Positions 1 to 18,289 are shown, counted from the first letter of the stretch. The stretch is 64,000 nucleotides of DNA from Haliclona indistincta (GCA_964017065.1 OZ024789.1:12145356-12209355); one strand, 5' to 3'. Numbers and translations: made by a program. The notes: a model not told the origin generated them from the sequence alone.

Positions 1-3000
1 GCTTATACTTACTAGTCAGTGTATTATTAGTTAGCTTATACTTACTAGTCAGTGTATTATTAGTTAGCTTATACTTACTAGTCAGTGTATTATTAGCTAG
101 CTTATACTTACTAGTCAGTGTATTATTAGTTAGCTTATACTTACTAGTCAGTGTATTATTAGTTAGCTTATACTTACTAGTCAGTGTATTATTAGCTAGC
201 TTATACTTACTAGTCAGTGTATTATTAGCTAGCTTATACTTACTAGTCAGTGTATTATTAGTTAGCTTATACTTGCTAGTCAGTGTATTATTAGCTAGCT
301 TATACTTACTAGTCAGTGTATTATTAGCTAGCTTATACTTATACTTACTAGTCAGTGTATTATTAGCTAGCTTATACTTACTTGTCAGTGTATTATTAGC
401 TAGCTTATACTTACTAGTCAGTGTATTATTAGCTAGCTTATACTTACTAGTCAGTGTATTATTAGTTAGCTTATACTTACTAGTCAGTGTATTATTAGCT
501 AGCTTATACTTACTAGTCAGTGTATTATTAGCTAGCTTATACTTACTAGTCAGTGTATTATTAGCTAGCTTATACTTACTAGTCAGTGTATTATTAGCTA
601 GCTTATACTTACTAGTCAGTGTATTATTAGTTAGCTTATACTTACTAGTCAGTGTATTATTAGCTAGCTTATACTTATACTTACTAGTCAGTGTATTATT
701 AGCTAGCTTATACTTACTTGTCAGTGTATTATTAGCTAGCTTATACTTACTAGTCAGTGTATTATTAGCTAGCTTATACTTACTAGTCAGTGTATTATTA
801 GTTAGCTTATACTTACTAGTCAGTGTATTATTAGCTAGCTTATACTTACTAGTCAGTGTCTTATTAGCTAGCTTATACTTACTAGTCAGTGTATTATTAG
901 CTAGCTTATACTTACTAGTCAGTGTATTATTAGCTAGCTTATACTTACTAGTCAGTGTATTATTAGTTAGCTTATACTTACTAGTCAGTGTATTATTAGC
1001 TAGCTTATACTTACTAGTCAGTGTGTTATTAGCTAGCTTATACTTACTAGTCAGTGTATTATTAGTTAGCTTATACTTACTAGTCAGTGTATTATTAGTT
1101 AGCTTATACTTACTAGTCAGTGTATTATTAGTTAGCTTATACTTACTAGTCAGTGTATTATTAGCTAGCTTATACTTACTAGTCAGTGTATTATTAGTTA
1201 GCTTATACTTACTAGTCAGTGTATTATTAGCTAGCTTATACTTACTAGTCAGTGTATTATTAGCTAGCTTATACTTACTAGTCAGTGTATTATTAGTTAG
1301 CTTATACTTACTAGTCAGTGTATTATTAGCTAGCTTATACTTACTAGTCAGTGTATTATTAGCTAGCTTATACTTACTAGTCAGTGTATTATTAGTTAGC
1401 TTATACTTACTAGTCAGTGTATTATTAGTCAGTGTATTATTAGTTAGCTTATACTTACTAGTCAGTGTATTATTAGTTAGCTTATACTTACTAGTCAGTG
1501 TATTATTAGTTAGCTTATACTTACTAGTCAGTGTATTATTAGTTAGCTTATACTAGTCAGTGTATTATTAGTTAGCTTATACTTACTAGTCAGTGTATTA
1601 TTAGTTAGCTTATACTTACTAGTCAGTGTATTATTAGCTAGCTTATAGTTACTAGTCAGTGTATTATTAGCTAGCTTATAGTTACTAGTCAGTGTATTAT
1701 TAGCTAGCTTATACTTACTAGTCAGTGTGTTATTAGCAGCTTATACTTACTAGTCAGTGTATTATTAGTTAGCTTATACTTACTAGTCAGTGTATTATTA
1801 GTTAGCTTATACTTACTAGTCAGTGTATTATTAGTTAGCTTATACTTACTAGTCAGTGTATTATTAGTTAGCTTATACTTACTAGTCAGTGTATTATTAG
1901 TTAGCTTATACTTACTAGTCAGTGTATTATTAGTTAGCTTATACTTACTAGTCAGTGTATTATTAGTTAGCTTATACTTACTAGTCAGTGTATTATTAGT
2001 TAGCTAATACTTACTAGTCAGTGTATTATTAGCTAGCTTATACTTACTAGTCAGTGTATTATTAGTTAGCTTATACTAGTCAGTGTATTATTAGCTAGCT
2101 TATACTTACTAGTCAGTGTATTATTAGCTAGCTTATACTTACTAGTCAGTGTATTATTAGCTAGCTTATACTTACTAGTCAGTGTATTATTAGCTAGCTT
2201 ATACTTACTAGTCAGTGTATTATTAGTTAGCTTATACTTGCTAGTCAGTGTATTATTAGCTAGCTTATACTTACTAGTCAGTGTATTATTAGCTAGCTTA
2301 TACTTACTAGTCAGTGTATTATTAGCTAGCTTATACTTACTAGTCAGTGTATTATTAGCTGGCTTATACTTACTAGTCAGTGTATTATTAGTTAGCTTAT
2401 ACTTACTAGTCAGTGTATTATTAGTTAGCTTATACTAGTCAGTGTATTATTAGCTAGCTTATACTTACTAGTCAGTGTATTATTAGCTAGCTTATACTTA
2501 CTAGTCAGTGTATTATTAGTTAGCTTATACTTACTAGTCAGTGTATTATTAGTTAGCTTATACTTACTAGTCAGTGTATTATTAGTTAGCTTATACTTAC
2601 TAGTCAGTGTATTATTAGCTAGCTTATAGTTACTAGTCAGTGTATTATTAGCTAGCTTATAGTTACTAGTCAGTGTATTATTAGTTAGCTTATACTTACT
2701 AGTCAGTGTATTATTAGGTAGCTTATACTTACTAGTCAGTGTATTATTAGTTAGCTTATACTAGTCAGTGTATTATTAGCTAGCTTATACTTACTAGTCA
2801 GTGTATTATTAGCTAGCTTATACTTACTAGTCAGTGTATTATTAGCTAGCTTATACTTACTAGTCAGTGTATTATTAGTTAGCTTATACTTACTAGTCAG
2901 TGTATTATTAGCTAGCTAATACTTACTAGTCAGTGTATTATTAGCTAGCTTATACTTACTAGTCAGTGTATTATTAGCTAGCTTATACTTACTAGTCAGT

Positions 3001-3583
3001 GTATTATTAGCTAGCTTATACTTACTAGTCAGTGTATTATTAGTTAGCTTATACTTACTAGTCAGTGTATTATTAGTTAGCTTATACTTACTAGTCAGTG
3101 TATTTTTAGTTAGCTTATACTTACTAGTCAGTGTATTATTAGCTAGCTTATACTTACTAGTCAGTGTATTATTAGCTAGCTTATACTTACTAGTCAGTGT
3201 ATTATTAGCTAGCTTATACTTACTAGTCAGTGTATTATTAGTTAGCTTATACTTACTAGTCAGTGTATTATTAGCTAGCTTATACTTACTAGTCAGTGTA
3301 TTATTAGCTAGCTTATACTTACTAGTCAGTGTATTATTAGTTAGCTTATACTTACTAGTCAGTGTATTATTAGCTAGCTTATACTTACTAGTCAGTGTAT
3401 TATTAGCTAGCTTATACTTACTAGTCAGTGTATTATTAGTTAGCTTATACTTACTAGTCAGTGTATTATTAGCTAGCTTATACTTACTAGTCAGTGTATT
3501 ATTAGCTAGCTTATACTTACTAGTCAGTGTATTATTAGCTAGCTTATACTTACTAGTCAGTGTATTATTAGCTAGCTTATACT
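1..3583. repeat. 33-bp satellite array, about 108 units
   Basis: Direct reading shows a 33-bp unit, of the form gctagcttatacttactagt plus cagtgtattatta, repeated almost without interruption from the window edge to about 3583. The main variation is T or C in the ttag/ctag position. Length variants of 39 bp (near 331 and 667) and 27 bp (near 1546, 2073, 2433 and 2758) differ by 6 bp. As 33, 39 and 27 are all divisible by 3, long open frames arise (for example 273-1556, an 11-residue repeat rich in L, V, S and Y). The 27-bp variants create the stop codons. I regard these frames as by-products and not genes. The array continues beyond the left edge. Confidence 0.97.
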
Positions 3584-4042
3584 AACAAGGTATACATGCA
3601 CACACTATATCGTCACACAGTATGTAAGCACACTATATTGGTTGCTTGGCTTATAACGATGACAAGAATAATTATGAATTATGTACTATACCCACTCGAC
3701 AGGATTTACTATAGTTCTACATAATTTTGCTTATTTGTGTGCCATAACCTTGTGTTTATGCAAGCTATGCTGTGCTGAAGAGGTCAGAATGAGTCCGAAA
3801 CAGATGTACAATGTATGTCTGTCCACAGCTGCTTTAACTTTATTTTCAATATTACTTTGGGCATGTGGTAACTAAGGGTTATGTGTTTGGTATGTGGTAA
3901 CTAAGGGTTAAGTGTTTGGTGGGTTGGTAAAAGATTATTATTGTAGAATGTCATGTCAAACAATGAATGTGAAATAGTCATTTTTGACTGTGAAATAAAA
4001 GTGAAAGAATCTGATAAATTCATGCCTGATGTGTATGTACTG
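3584..4042. other. Unassigned spacer with a short tandem duplication
   Basis: No gene is recognisable. A unit of about 30 bp containing tatgtggtaactaagggtta is present twice in tandem near 3865-3920. A 64-codon open frame at 3681-3875 has no recognisable motif and is probably chance. Confidence 0.5.
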
Positions 4043-4355
4043 TATGCTTGAATAAACTTACTTACAATAACAAACAGGTATGCTTGAATAAACTTACCTA
4101 CAATAACAAACAGGTATGCTTGAATAAACTTCCTTACAATAACAAACAGGTATGCTTGAATAAACTTCCTTACAATAACAAACAGGTATGCTTGAATAAA
4201 CTTACTTACAATAACAAACAGGTATGCTTGAATAAACTTACTTACAATAACAAACAGGTATGCTTGAATAAACTTCCTTACAATAACAAACAGGTATGCT
4301 TCCTTACAATAACAAACAGGTATGCTGGAATAAACTGATTGTACTGTATGCTTGA
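4043..4355. repeat. 36-bp tandem repeat, about 8 copies
   Basis: A 36-bp unit beginning tatgcttgaataaacttact and ending caaacagg is repeated about eight times with few changes, then decays into a partial copy near 4345-4375. The unit length is divisible by 3, so an apparent 96-codon frame (12-residue repeat, 4048-4338) results. It lacks any sign of being a gene. Confidence 0.93.
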
Positions 4356-4849
4356 ATGAAGTTCCTTACAATAACAATCTAGCATAATTATAACCACTAC
4401 TAAAATCTGGTCCAATTCATGTCTTGTTTTCATTATTAATGTGATATTAAACACCAATATAATATTTGAGTACAATGTAGTACTTTATTGCATTGAATGT
4501 TTGATGTGTGTAATATGGGTGATAGTCAATGAAATCTGATTGCTTGCCAATAAATACATCTGTATCTGGTGTGTGCTTGATGACATATGCATGGTAGTGT
4601 GTTAATGTGAGACTTTACTTGGATTATTCTCTTTCAAGCATTGCACCATGGAATCAGTAATCTCTCTCCTACTCTTTGTCCTTTTCTCTTCTCTTTCTAT
4701 CTCTTGCCTCTTAATCTGATTGACTGTACTGATGAGATCCGATAGATCAAAACTGACTGACAACTTGATTTGTCGTCCGTATACAGTTTCAGATACACTC
4801 AGTCTCTTCTTCTTTCACTTTCTATTAATCTTCTCTTTGGTACACCATT
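4356..4849. other. No recognisable feature
   Basis: AT-rich sequence without a supported open frame or a repeat that I can assign. It ends where homology to unit E (45649 onward) begins. Confidence 0.5.
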
Positions 4850-5274
4850 CTCCTTCAACAGATGATAGATTAAACCCATAATACTTCTGTTACCATGATC
4901 TAGTGATTTTTCAATTTTATTTCATTTATTTGAACATGAAACACATGTACAATACATAAATGATAGCATGTGGTCAACTGTAGTGCAGATGTATCACATA
5001 TGATATCATGTGTGACATAGCTGTGACTGCTGACAAACATGAATCAAACATCCCTTGTGTGTGATCCATATTTGATACAGTGCAATAGTGTGTCACATCT
5101 GACCTATCATCTGTGATATACATGTGATACCAATCAAATACAACTCAAATTCAACTTTTCGTCCTGTGTGTCAAACAGTATACTGCCTATAGGTAAGAGA
5201 TTACTAGAGTATACAGCAGGTTTACTGAGATATACATGCAGTGTTTTACTGAGTTATCCTAATCTTTCCCTCAG

Positions 5275-5307
5275 TCTGAGGAACCAGCTACCAAAGATGA
5301 GCTGTAG
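5275..5307 (+). pseudogene. HSP90B1-like: GRP94 copy A, isolated last exon (KDEL)
   Basis: After a cag acceptor, an 11-codon exon reads SEEPATKDEL then stop. It is identical in protein to the terminal exon of copies B-D. KDEL is the ER-retrieval signal that identifies the GRP94/endoplasmin branch of HSP90. Upstream, from about 5165 leftwards, the sequence no longer matches the other introns. Instead 4850-5165 matches 45649-45970 in unit E. No other GRP94 exon lies to the left, so this is a 3' remnant left by duplication. The 3' flank (about 5308-5500) continues to match unit E. Confidence 0.85.
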
Positions 5308-5497
5308 AGCACACACACCAGTCGAGTGAAGGAGAAGAGACTTTAGAAGATTCTATATTCATTAGTACAAGCAATTTTTGTACATCTCATGAATAATACA
5401 TTAACTCTATGTCATGAATACAACTACATGATTAGTATCTGTACACACAAGGACTAGCAGTAACTGGTGCATGTGAATGAGTGATAGCTATATACTT

Positions 5498-5581
5498 CAT
5501 GATCTAGTGTCCAGCCATTCCCTGATCCCAGCAGCTGTACTGTTCTCATCAGCTTCCTCTAGTGTGTCGATGATAGTCTGA
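5498..5581 (-). pseudogene. Death-domain gene copy A, 3' remnant
   Basis: The minus strand carries the last 28 or so codons of the death-domain exon (ending in a residue string like AGIREWLD followed by TRS and stop, as in copy E). Homology breaks off at about 5581, inside the exon, where copies B, C and E continue. The region between this break and 6804 is foreign sequence carrying the Harbinger transposase. Confidence 0.8.
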
Positions 5582-5814
5582 TGATGTAAACAGGAAATAA
5601 GTTTGCAAATCGATTCAAGTCACGTGTTGGAGCACAGGGTACTACCAAAGCAGAGAAATGATGGATCTACACATGTAGACTGTCAAAGAAACAATCACAA
5701 GGCAAGTAAAGTATTATTAGTTTAGCTAGTTGTCTAGCAACAAAATAGGCGCATAATTTTATCCTTGGTAACACTAAAGACGCTCGATCGTCCCAGGCTA
5801 GCTGACTAGCAAAC
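5582..5814. other. 5' flank of the Harbinger transposase
   Basis: Sequence unique in the window, between the broken death-domain exon and the transposase start. It is probably the left part of the inserted element. I could not identify the element terminus or a 3-bp target duplication. Confidence 0.4.
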
Positions 5815-6801
5815 ATGGTTCGACTTCGTGAGCGAGTGCTTGCTTCTGCCATTGTTAAATGTATGCTAGAAACATCATCTCGTCAAGCCATATCAAGGAG
5901 GAGGAAGGCAATGGCTGCTCGGACGAGGAGGAGACGTGTGTTTCGTCAGAGACAGGCACAACAGAGCATTTTATTTACTTTTACTCTTTCCATCTGTCTG
6001 TTAAACTGCCTCTCAACAACCCGTACCATCTGGGCCAAAGAGAGAAGTTCGTTCTGGTGGGAGTACATTGTAAACAACACCTTCACTTCACATGACTGGA
6101 TCACCAATTTTCGTATGTCTCGTGCTACTTTTATGTATGTGTGTAATCACCTTCGCCCATTAATCACTAAAAAAGAGACGGTTATGAGGAAAAGTATATC
6201 TGCTGAAAAACGCCTTGCAATAACTCTGTACTATCTTGCTACTAACTCTGATTTTCGTACTGTTGGTCATTTATTCGGTGTGTCAAAGTCATCAGTTTGT
6301 CTAATTGTTCAAGAAGTTTGTGCTACTATTGTCGATGTGTTACTCCCCAAGCATTTATCATTTCCGTCTGGTGATGCTTTACGTGCTGTAATTTCCGGAT
6401 TTCACGAGAATCACAAATTCCCTCAGTGTGTTGGTGCCGTTGATGGGTGCCATATTCCGATCGTGTCACCACCAGACTGTGCAGCAGACTATTACAATAG
6501 GAAAGGGTTTCATTCTGTCTTGCTGCAAGGAACGGTAAATCATTTAGGTCTGTTTACTGACATCTATGTAGGCTGGCCTGGACGAGTTCACGATGCTCGA
6601 GTCTTTTCAAACTCTATCTTGTTCAAAAAAGGAGAGCAAGGCACACTTTTGCCGAACTGGACTGCTACAATTTCCAATGTCAATGTGCCTCTTGTTCTTC
6701 TCGGTGACCCTGCGTACCCTCTTTTACCATGGCTAATGAAGGCATTTTCCAACAATGGACAGCTATCTCCACAGCAGAGGAATTTTAACTATAATGATTG
6801 A
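5815..6801 (+). pseudogene. HARBI1-like: PIF/Harbinger transposase, 3'-truncated
   Basis: An uninterrupted 328-codon frame. After a basic N-terminus (residues 25-47) there is an HTH-like region (about 125-160, with SAEKRLAITLYYLA and FGVSKSSV) and the DDE_Tnp_4 catalytic core. The first catalytic aspartate is D210 in GAVDGCHI and the second is D260 in GWPGRVHDARVF, followed by LLGDPAYPLLPW, which is characteristic of HARBI1 and Harbinger nucleases. Family members continue after QQRNFNY for roughly 50 or more residues that include the third acidic residue. Here the frame ends at once, at the point where an inverted piece of GRP94 exon 10 begins. The enzyme therefore lacks a catalytic residue and should be inactive. 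The start ATG at 5815 is the first in frame. A Myb-like partner gene, usual for autonomous elements, is not seen. Confidence 0.9.
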
Positions 6802-6803
6802 AT

Positions 6804-6849
6804 AGAATGATTTGTAAAATTTGGAATATTCCTCCTCAGTAACCTCTTT
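6804..6849 (-). pseudogene. HSP90B1-like: Inverted fragment of GRP94 exon 10
   Basis: The reverse complement of this stretch matches exon 10 of copies C (20614-20668) and D (36312-36366), encoding PKEVTEEEYSKFYKSF-like sequence. It shares the D-type variant (Ser in place of the second Tyr). Immediately to its right, intron 10 and exon 11 follow in normal orientation. A small local inversion or templated insertion at the Harbinger junction is the simplest reading. Confidence 0.85.
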
Positions 6850-6886
6850 GCTAACATTGCTTGTGTAATCATCTCTGCCGATCCAG

Positions 6887-8898
6887 GACTCACAAACCCC
6901 ACTAGCTAAGATTCATTTCACAGCTGAAGGAGAGGTGACATTCAGAGCCATCCTCTTCGTACCAACAGTAAGTAACTCCCATCAACACTACTGTCACACC
7001 ATCTCCATCACAGACCGCACCTCATGACATGTTCAACAACTACGCTAAATCATCTGACAAGATCAAGATGTACGTCAGACGTGTATTCATCACAGACGAT
7101 TTCGAGGATCTTATGCCACGATACCTTGGATTCATTCGTGGAGTGGTCAGTACAAAATTTTATTAGTCACCAAAATTTTACGTTGCTGATTTCAATTTTT
7201 TGAATGATTGCCCATTCAAAATTTTTATGTTAGCCAATTTCGATTTTTGTATGCAGTCAATTTATGTTCATTGTCCCAATTTTTGATAGGTCGATTCTGA
7301 TGATCTCCCACTAAATGTCTCTTGTGAGACACTCCAGCAACACAAGCTGTTGAAAGTGGTGAAGAAGAAACTGGTAAGGAAAGCCCTGGACATGATGAAG
7401 AAAATGGACAAAGAGACTTATGATAAGTTCTGGAAGGTAAGAAACAAAGCTTCTCTTCTCTCACTCGTTCAACCCCTTCTCTCTCGATCAGGAGTTCAGC
7501 ACTAATCTGAAGCTTGGTGTAGTTGAGGATTTCACTAGCAAGAGTCGTATTGCTAAGCTGGTTCGATTCCAGTCCTCTAATGATCCAGAATCACTCACAT
7601 CACTGGACGAGTACATTGAGAGAATGAAGGAAAAACAAGAACACATCTACTTCATGTCTGCTACCAGCAGGAAAGAGGTGGGTGTGGTCATGATGTCATA
7701 AATGTGCTATTTATAGATTTTGTTCATATTAGGCTGAGGCATCACCTTTTGTTGAGCGTCCATTGCGCAAAGGTTATGAAGTGCTGTATTTAACGGACGC
7801 AGTTGATGAATACTGCTTGCAAGCTTTACCGGAATACGAAGGAAAGAAATTTCAGAATGTAGCAAAGGAAGGATTAGAGTTTTCGGACGAGGGAGAGAAG
7901 GACAAGAAGAACTTGGAGAGCATGCAAGAGAGCTTTAAACCACTGACAAAATGGCTGGAGGAGACTGCCCTCAGGGGAATGGTATGAACAATAGGATACT
8001 GAAGGAGAGTGTGTTCATTCTCTCACAGATTCAGAAAGCAACTGTGTCTAATAGATTGAGTACCTCACCTTGTGTGCTGGTAGCTAGCCAGTATGGATGG
8101 TCTGGTAACATGGAGCGAATCATGAAGGCACAGGCTTACCAACAAGCAAAGGATATTGACTCAGAGTGAGATAGAGATGAGAGAGTGTGTGTGTATAAAA
8201 GAGAACAATAACATTGTTCACTCACACATAATGCGATCATCGTAACGATGCTTTTCTCTTTCTCTCAGATGGTATATGACTCTGAAGAAGACACTAGAGA
8301 TCAATCCTCGCCATCCTCTTGTCAAGGAGTTACAGCGTCGTGTTGAGAAGGATGAGAGCGATGAGACAACTGTTGATCTTGCTCGAGTGATGTTTGACAC
8401 TGCCATATTAAGATCAGGCTACACTCTGCCGGACTCAAGCTCTTTCGCTGGTCGTATTGAGAGAATGCTTCGACTGAGTGTAGGCGTGGATTCTGATGCA
8501 CCTGTAAGCTCCTCCCACTGTCACTAACATCACCTTCCCACTATCACAGGTCGAGGAGGAGGTGTTCACTCAAGAAGACGATGAAGAAGAGGAGGAGGAG
8601 GAAGTGGAGGCGGAGCCTAAGGTTGAGGAGACCACACCTCCTCCTGAATCAGTCAAGGCAGAGCCTACGGTGAGTCTTATCATGTAGCACTAAAGTGATC
8701 GTTTCCTTGTGAATGATTGCTGCCTTGTTCCAAGCAAGGTTATGATTAAACTAGCATGAGCTGTCAAACAGTATACTGCCTGTACGTAAGAGATTACTAG
8801 AATATACAGCAGGTTTACTGAGATATACAGGTTTTTACTGAGGTATCCTGATCTGTTTCCCTCAGTCTGAGGAACCAGCTACCAAAGATGAGCTGTAG
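6887..8898 (+). pseudogene. HSP90B1-like: GRP94 copy B, 5'-truncated (exons 11-19)
   Basis: Nine exons with GT-AG borders at about 6887-6967, 7014-7145, 7290-7436, 7492-7677, 7733-7981, 8029-8165, 8269-8503, 8550-8669 and 8866-8898. They encode the middle and C-terminal domains of GRP94: [63 protein letters not shown] and TLEINPRHPL motifs, an acidic tail and KDEL. All nine are open and in phase. The N-terminal ATPase domain (exons 1-9) is missing and exon 10 is only present inverted, so a functional chaperone cannot be made. There is one notable change from C and D: Arg to Cys in NVSRETL. Introns are also nearly identical to C and D, implying recent duplication or gene conversion. Confidence 0.9.
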
Positions 8899-9137
8899 AG
8901 CACACACACCAGTCGAGTGAAGGAGAAGAGACTTTAGAAGATTCCGTATTCAATTAATTTTTAGTACAAGCAATTTTTGTAAATAAATTACATCTCATTA
9001 ATACATGAACATAGCTTGTTATGAATGAATGAGGCTACAAGTGAAGATGAAGTGTGTAATCTGTGATATAGCTATAGTCAATTATAATACATCAAGGTAT
9101 GATGGTGGATGCAGTGACTGACTAGCATTGAGCTATA
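8899..9137 (+). other. GRP94 copy B 3' flank
   Basis: Matches the 3' flanks of copies C (22747-22992) and D (38524-38652 plus 39869-39975). It holds the presumed 3' UTR. AATAAA-like hexamers occur around 8982-8987 (aaataaatta). Confidence 0.6.
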
Positions 9138-10977
9138 AGTCGACACGCCAAGCAGAAATTTATTATTTTTGGTGACGTCACGAGTAAACACAAAATGGAG
9201 CGTTTGAGGTGTGTCTGGTTGCTAGTGAAGAACGTTCATTTCGAATCATTTGTACGTTATCCCGACGATAGAGGACTTAAAAACATAAACAGAACGGTCC
9301 AGGGAGAACTTTAGTTTATTTCTATGGTTATCTTGACTTCAGTTGGCTGTTGTGTTTGCCGTCTTCCGTCGTTTATTGTACCACACTTGAAAATGGCGTC
9401 GTGGAGGAACAGAATTCTCGGGAAGCTAACGCCTCGTACATGCAGTGGAACAACTTATATTCAAGGTATGTTTTACATTGAATATTGCTTAATGTGTTTT
9501 ACCGGTTATGAGCGTGTATCTGTTGCGAGAAAAAAATTCCTGACGGTGACAAACGTGACGACTGAGTTTTATAATACATAATACTCGAGAAAACGTGATC
9601 TATAAAATTATTATGACACACAAAGCACTTGTAGTTAGAAAGAACTGGTCATACTACCCATGTACTTGTCTCTCATAATCTGTTTCATTGTCTGATTGAT
9701 CAGAATCGATCACTGCTCCACTCTAGAGTTCTGTCTTCAATTTCCATGTTACGTGTCAGCCGTTACGTGTTATACTTTCTCTTGTAGTAGTGTTTGGACC
9801 ATGAACAACGTTCAGAACAGTTGTCCTTTTTTACATACACACCTTCCTGTCACACAACTAGTCTTACACTTACAGTCTTTTTGCCAAGATTGCCTTCAAA
9901 GGTAGCATTGTCTTGTAAATGCTTTTTGATTATAGCAGCATTTGGGATTTGGGCACGGCCTGGATGCTTCATGCCTCAAATAGGCTCCAAAAATTCTTTA
10001 TGAATTGCATTGTACACGATGTAATAGGTACTATTGCAAAAGGGGTTGGTTGGGAAAGGTACAATTTCATTGAACTGTACTTACACACGTCAAACGTTCC
10101 TTGATATTAGGTACTTGTAATTTGTAATTATTGGTGAAGCATGCATCGTCACAGCCATGTATGCTGCATTTGATTATTGCTTGTCTTTTTTCTCCCACCT
10201 AGGAACATGGTTTGGATCACTACCAATTCTTCGGAGGTCATCGTGACACGGGTGGCATATCGCGTCGCTTGGTACTATACCCAGTTTTAAGGCTTCGTCA
10301 TGTTTGCCATGTGTGCACATTACTTGTGTGTTAGTGTTGTAATTCACTCAGTGCACACACTTGACTGACTGACTCTCCTGGCTGACTGTCATCATTACCA
10401 TCATTGGACAGACGTCGCTTGCTGCCTCTAGTCAGTCTAGTGTCCATTTGGACCCTTTATGATCTACCTGTCACCATTAGAATATAATTATAGCTGTTAT
10501 AATATGCAGTATTGTAAATTGTATTATCAAAGCGTGTCTAAATGGGATTACGCAAGCGTACTTTGAAGCGCTCATAGTTCAGTGAGTGCAAGCTGGAACA
10601 ACTCGAAGTTTGTATTATGTTGAGCTTGGTGTGTGTACATTTGCTGAGATGCATTACAATACTGAAAGCTGGTTGAGAAAAAAATTCCTGACGCAGTCTA
10701 TGGAAGCATACGAATTCGGTGTCGTGCTTGGTTTAGCTCCGATACAGAGGCTGGTTTAAAGCGTAAGGCTACAGGGATTTGTGTATTGATAAAGCAGATG
10801 ATGAAGATACTATGTTGCAAAAATAAAAGCAAAAGCACCAAGATGACAATAGATATGAACTGTTTAGTTTGCTTATGAATAATTCAAACATCCTTGAATA
10901 GACGCTGCAGGGTAGCGCGGCATGATAATAAATTTGTACGTGTGGTATTGGACTTCCGGTTATTTGGCGTGTCGACT
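9138..10977. mobile_element. 1.84-kb inserted element with 14-bp terminal inverted repeats
   Basis: The sequence agtcgacacgccaa at 9138 recurs as its reverse complement, ending at 10977. The intervening 1.84 kb is absent from the matching places in units C (after 22992) and D (after 39975), so it is an insertion. No target-site duplication is obvious, and flanking bases may have been lost. A short exon-like stretch starts at 9393 (MASWRNRILGK) and is followed by a GT donor near 9465, but I recognise no transposase. It may be non-autonomous or degenerate. The superfamily is not assigned. Confidence 0.65.
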
Positions 10978-11471
10978 GCACAGCCTAGTATCACTATCAA
11001 ACAAAGGCTAGTGTCACTGTATAAACTGTGAATGCACTTTAATCCCTAACGAAGTTTATGCATTTTCATGTTACATTAATTATTAACAGCCAACTCATCA
11101 GTCTTCTGTACAGCTGCAATAATTCACATTTTGGGTCTTAGTAGCAACATCATGTCAATTTGAATGAGCTCAGTATCTGCTCTAGATCTAATTCTTTTCC
11201 AACATCTTAATTGATGTTGCTCTAGGCATCTGCATGCAGTCACCACAATAAATACCACCACAGTAAGTCACTCTCTAGCTCTTCCCATCGGACCATCTCT
11301 ATACAATCTCGACTATAGGGGAGTTTTGCAGCAATCGATTATTGCACACTGATATGCTATACACTAAAAAAATTATAATACTCATTAATAATAGCTATAT
11401 ATAGTGTGGCTACAATGATAACTACATGACTGCATGTTATCTATAGTGCATGTAAGGAGTCCTGATGTGAG
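10978..11471. other. Intergenic spacer between convergent copies B
   Basis: Partly matches 40045-40080 and 23040-23210 in the sister units. No gene seen. Confidence 0.5.
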
Positions 11472-17609
<6,138 letters not shown>

Positions 17610-17778
17610 GATGGAGGAGGAAGAAAGTGAACGAGAGCGCGCTCTGTTTCTGTTAGCTGCGTGGGAGCATAGATACTGCCCAGTGTCCACGTAGGCAATA
17701 TAATATCTATGGTGGGAGTGACTATAAACTTAGCCACACCTTTCTTTTGATGCGCGCTTCTAATAGATAGTATAGAAT

Positions 17779-18206
17779 AATGCTGGACTACGGGAGCTAC
17801 TCACTGCCTACTCCATCACTCAGCCGGTGACTCCCTCTACCCGCAGTCTACTCATGAGGAAGCTGAGACGACAGATGAGTGCAGAGCCGCGTCAAGACGA
17901 CACTGCCGCCAGCCACGATCGACACTAGCTAATCCAGTAACTGCAGCTCAGCTAGCTCGACCAGAGGATACAGGTGTACTAATGGACGGCACTACCAGTT
18001 CTCCCCACTATGGCTCTAAAGCAGAGGCGCTGGTAGCTGTAAAGAGTCTTCCACCAGGCCGGAGTACGGTTCACCATAGTGGAGTCTACACCAGCTGCCA
18101 GCCTGACACAGGATGAGGTAGAGCTGACTGGGTTTACCTTGCAAACACACGAGGAACAGTCTGAAATCACGACTGATGCAGCAACGATATCGGAAAAAGC
18201 TAACAG
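17779..18206 (+). pseudogene. LEM-domain gene fragment, unit C
   Basis: Matches the LEM open frame of unit D (31395 onward) but lacks its ATG and first 11 or so codons, and carries an 8-bp gain near 17910 and a further indel near 18055. The LEM core (LRELLTAYSITQPVTPSTRS) is still readable. Past the point where D breaks off, this copy continues as an open frame with [19 protein letters not shown] and ends at a GT donor at 18207. LEM domains bind BAF at the nuclear envelope. The rest of the parent gene is not found here. Confidence 0.7.
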
Positions 18207-18289
18207 GTAACAGATAGGTTAGCACTTGATCGATCACTCACTCACTAACCCACTCTATCATTCATTCATCTCTCTCTGTTTGTTCTCAG

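Noticed and set aside
273..1556. 427-codon frame in the satellite as a repeat protein gene
   Set aside because: It is produced by a 33-bp unit being divisible by 3. Copies outside the frame are equally conserved, no promoter or flanking exon is visible, and stops come only from 27-bp variants.
1..3583. CRISPR array
   Set aside because: No unique spacers between repeats; the whole unit repeats, and the context is eukaryotic.
9138..10977. Integrase-like reading of HYQFFGGHRDTGGISRR near 10220-10270
   Set aside because: It is in a different frame from the upstream exon-like stretch and lacks catalytic context; too short to support.
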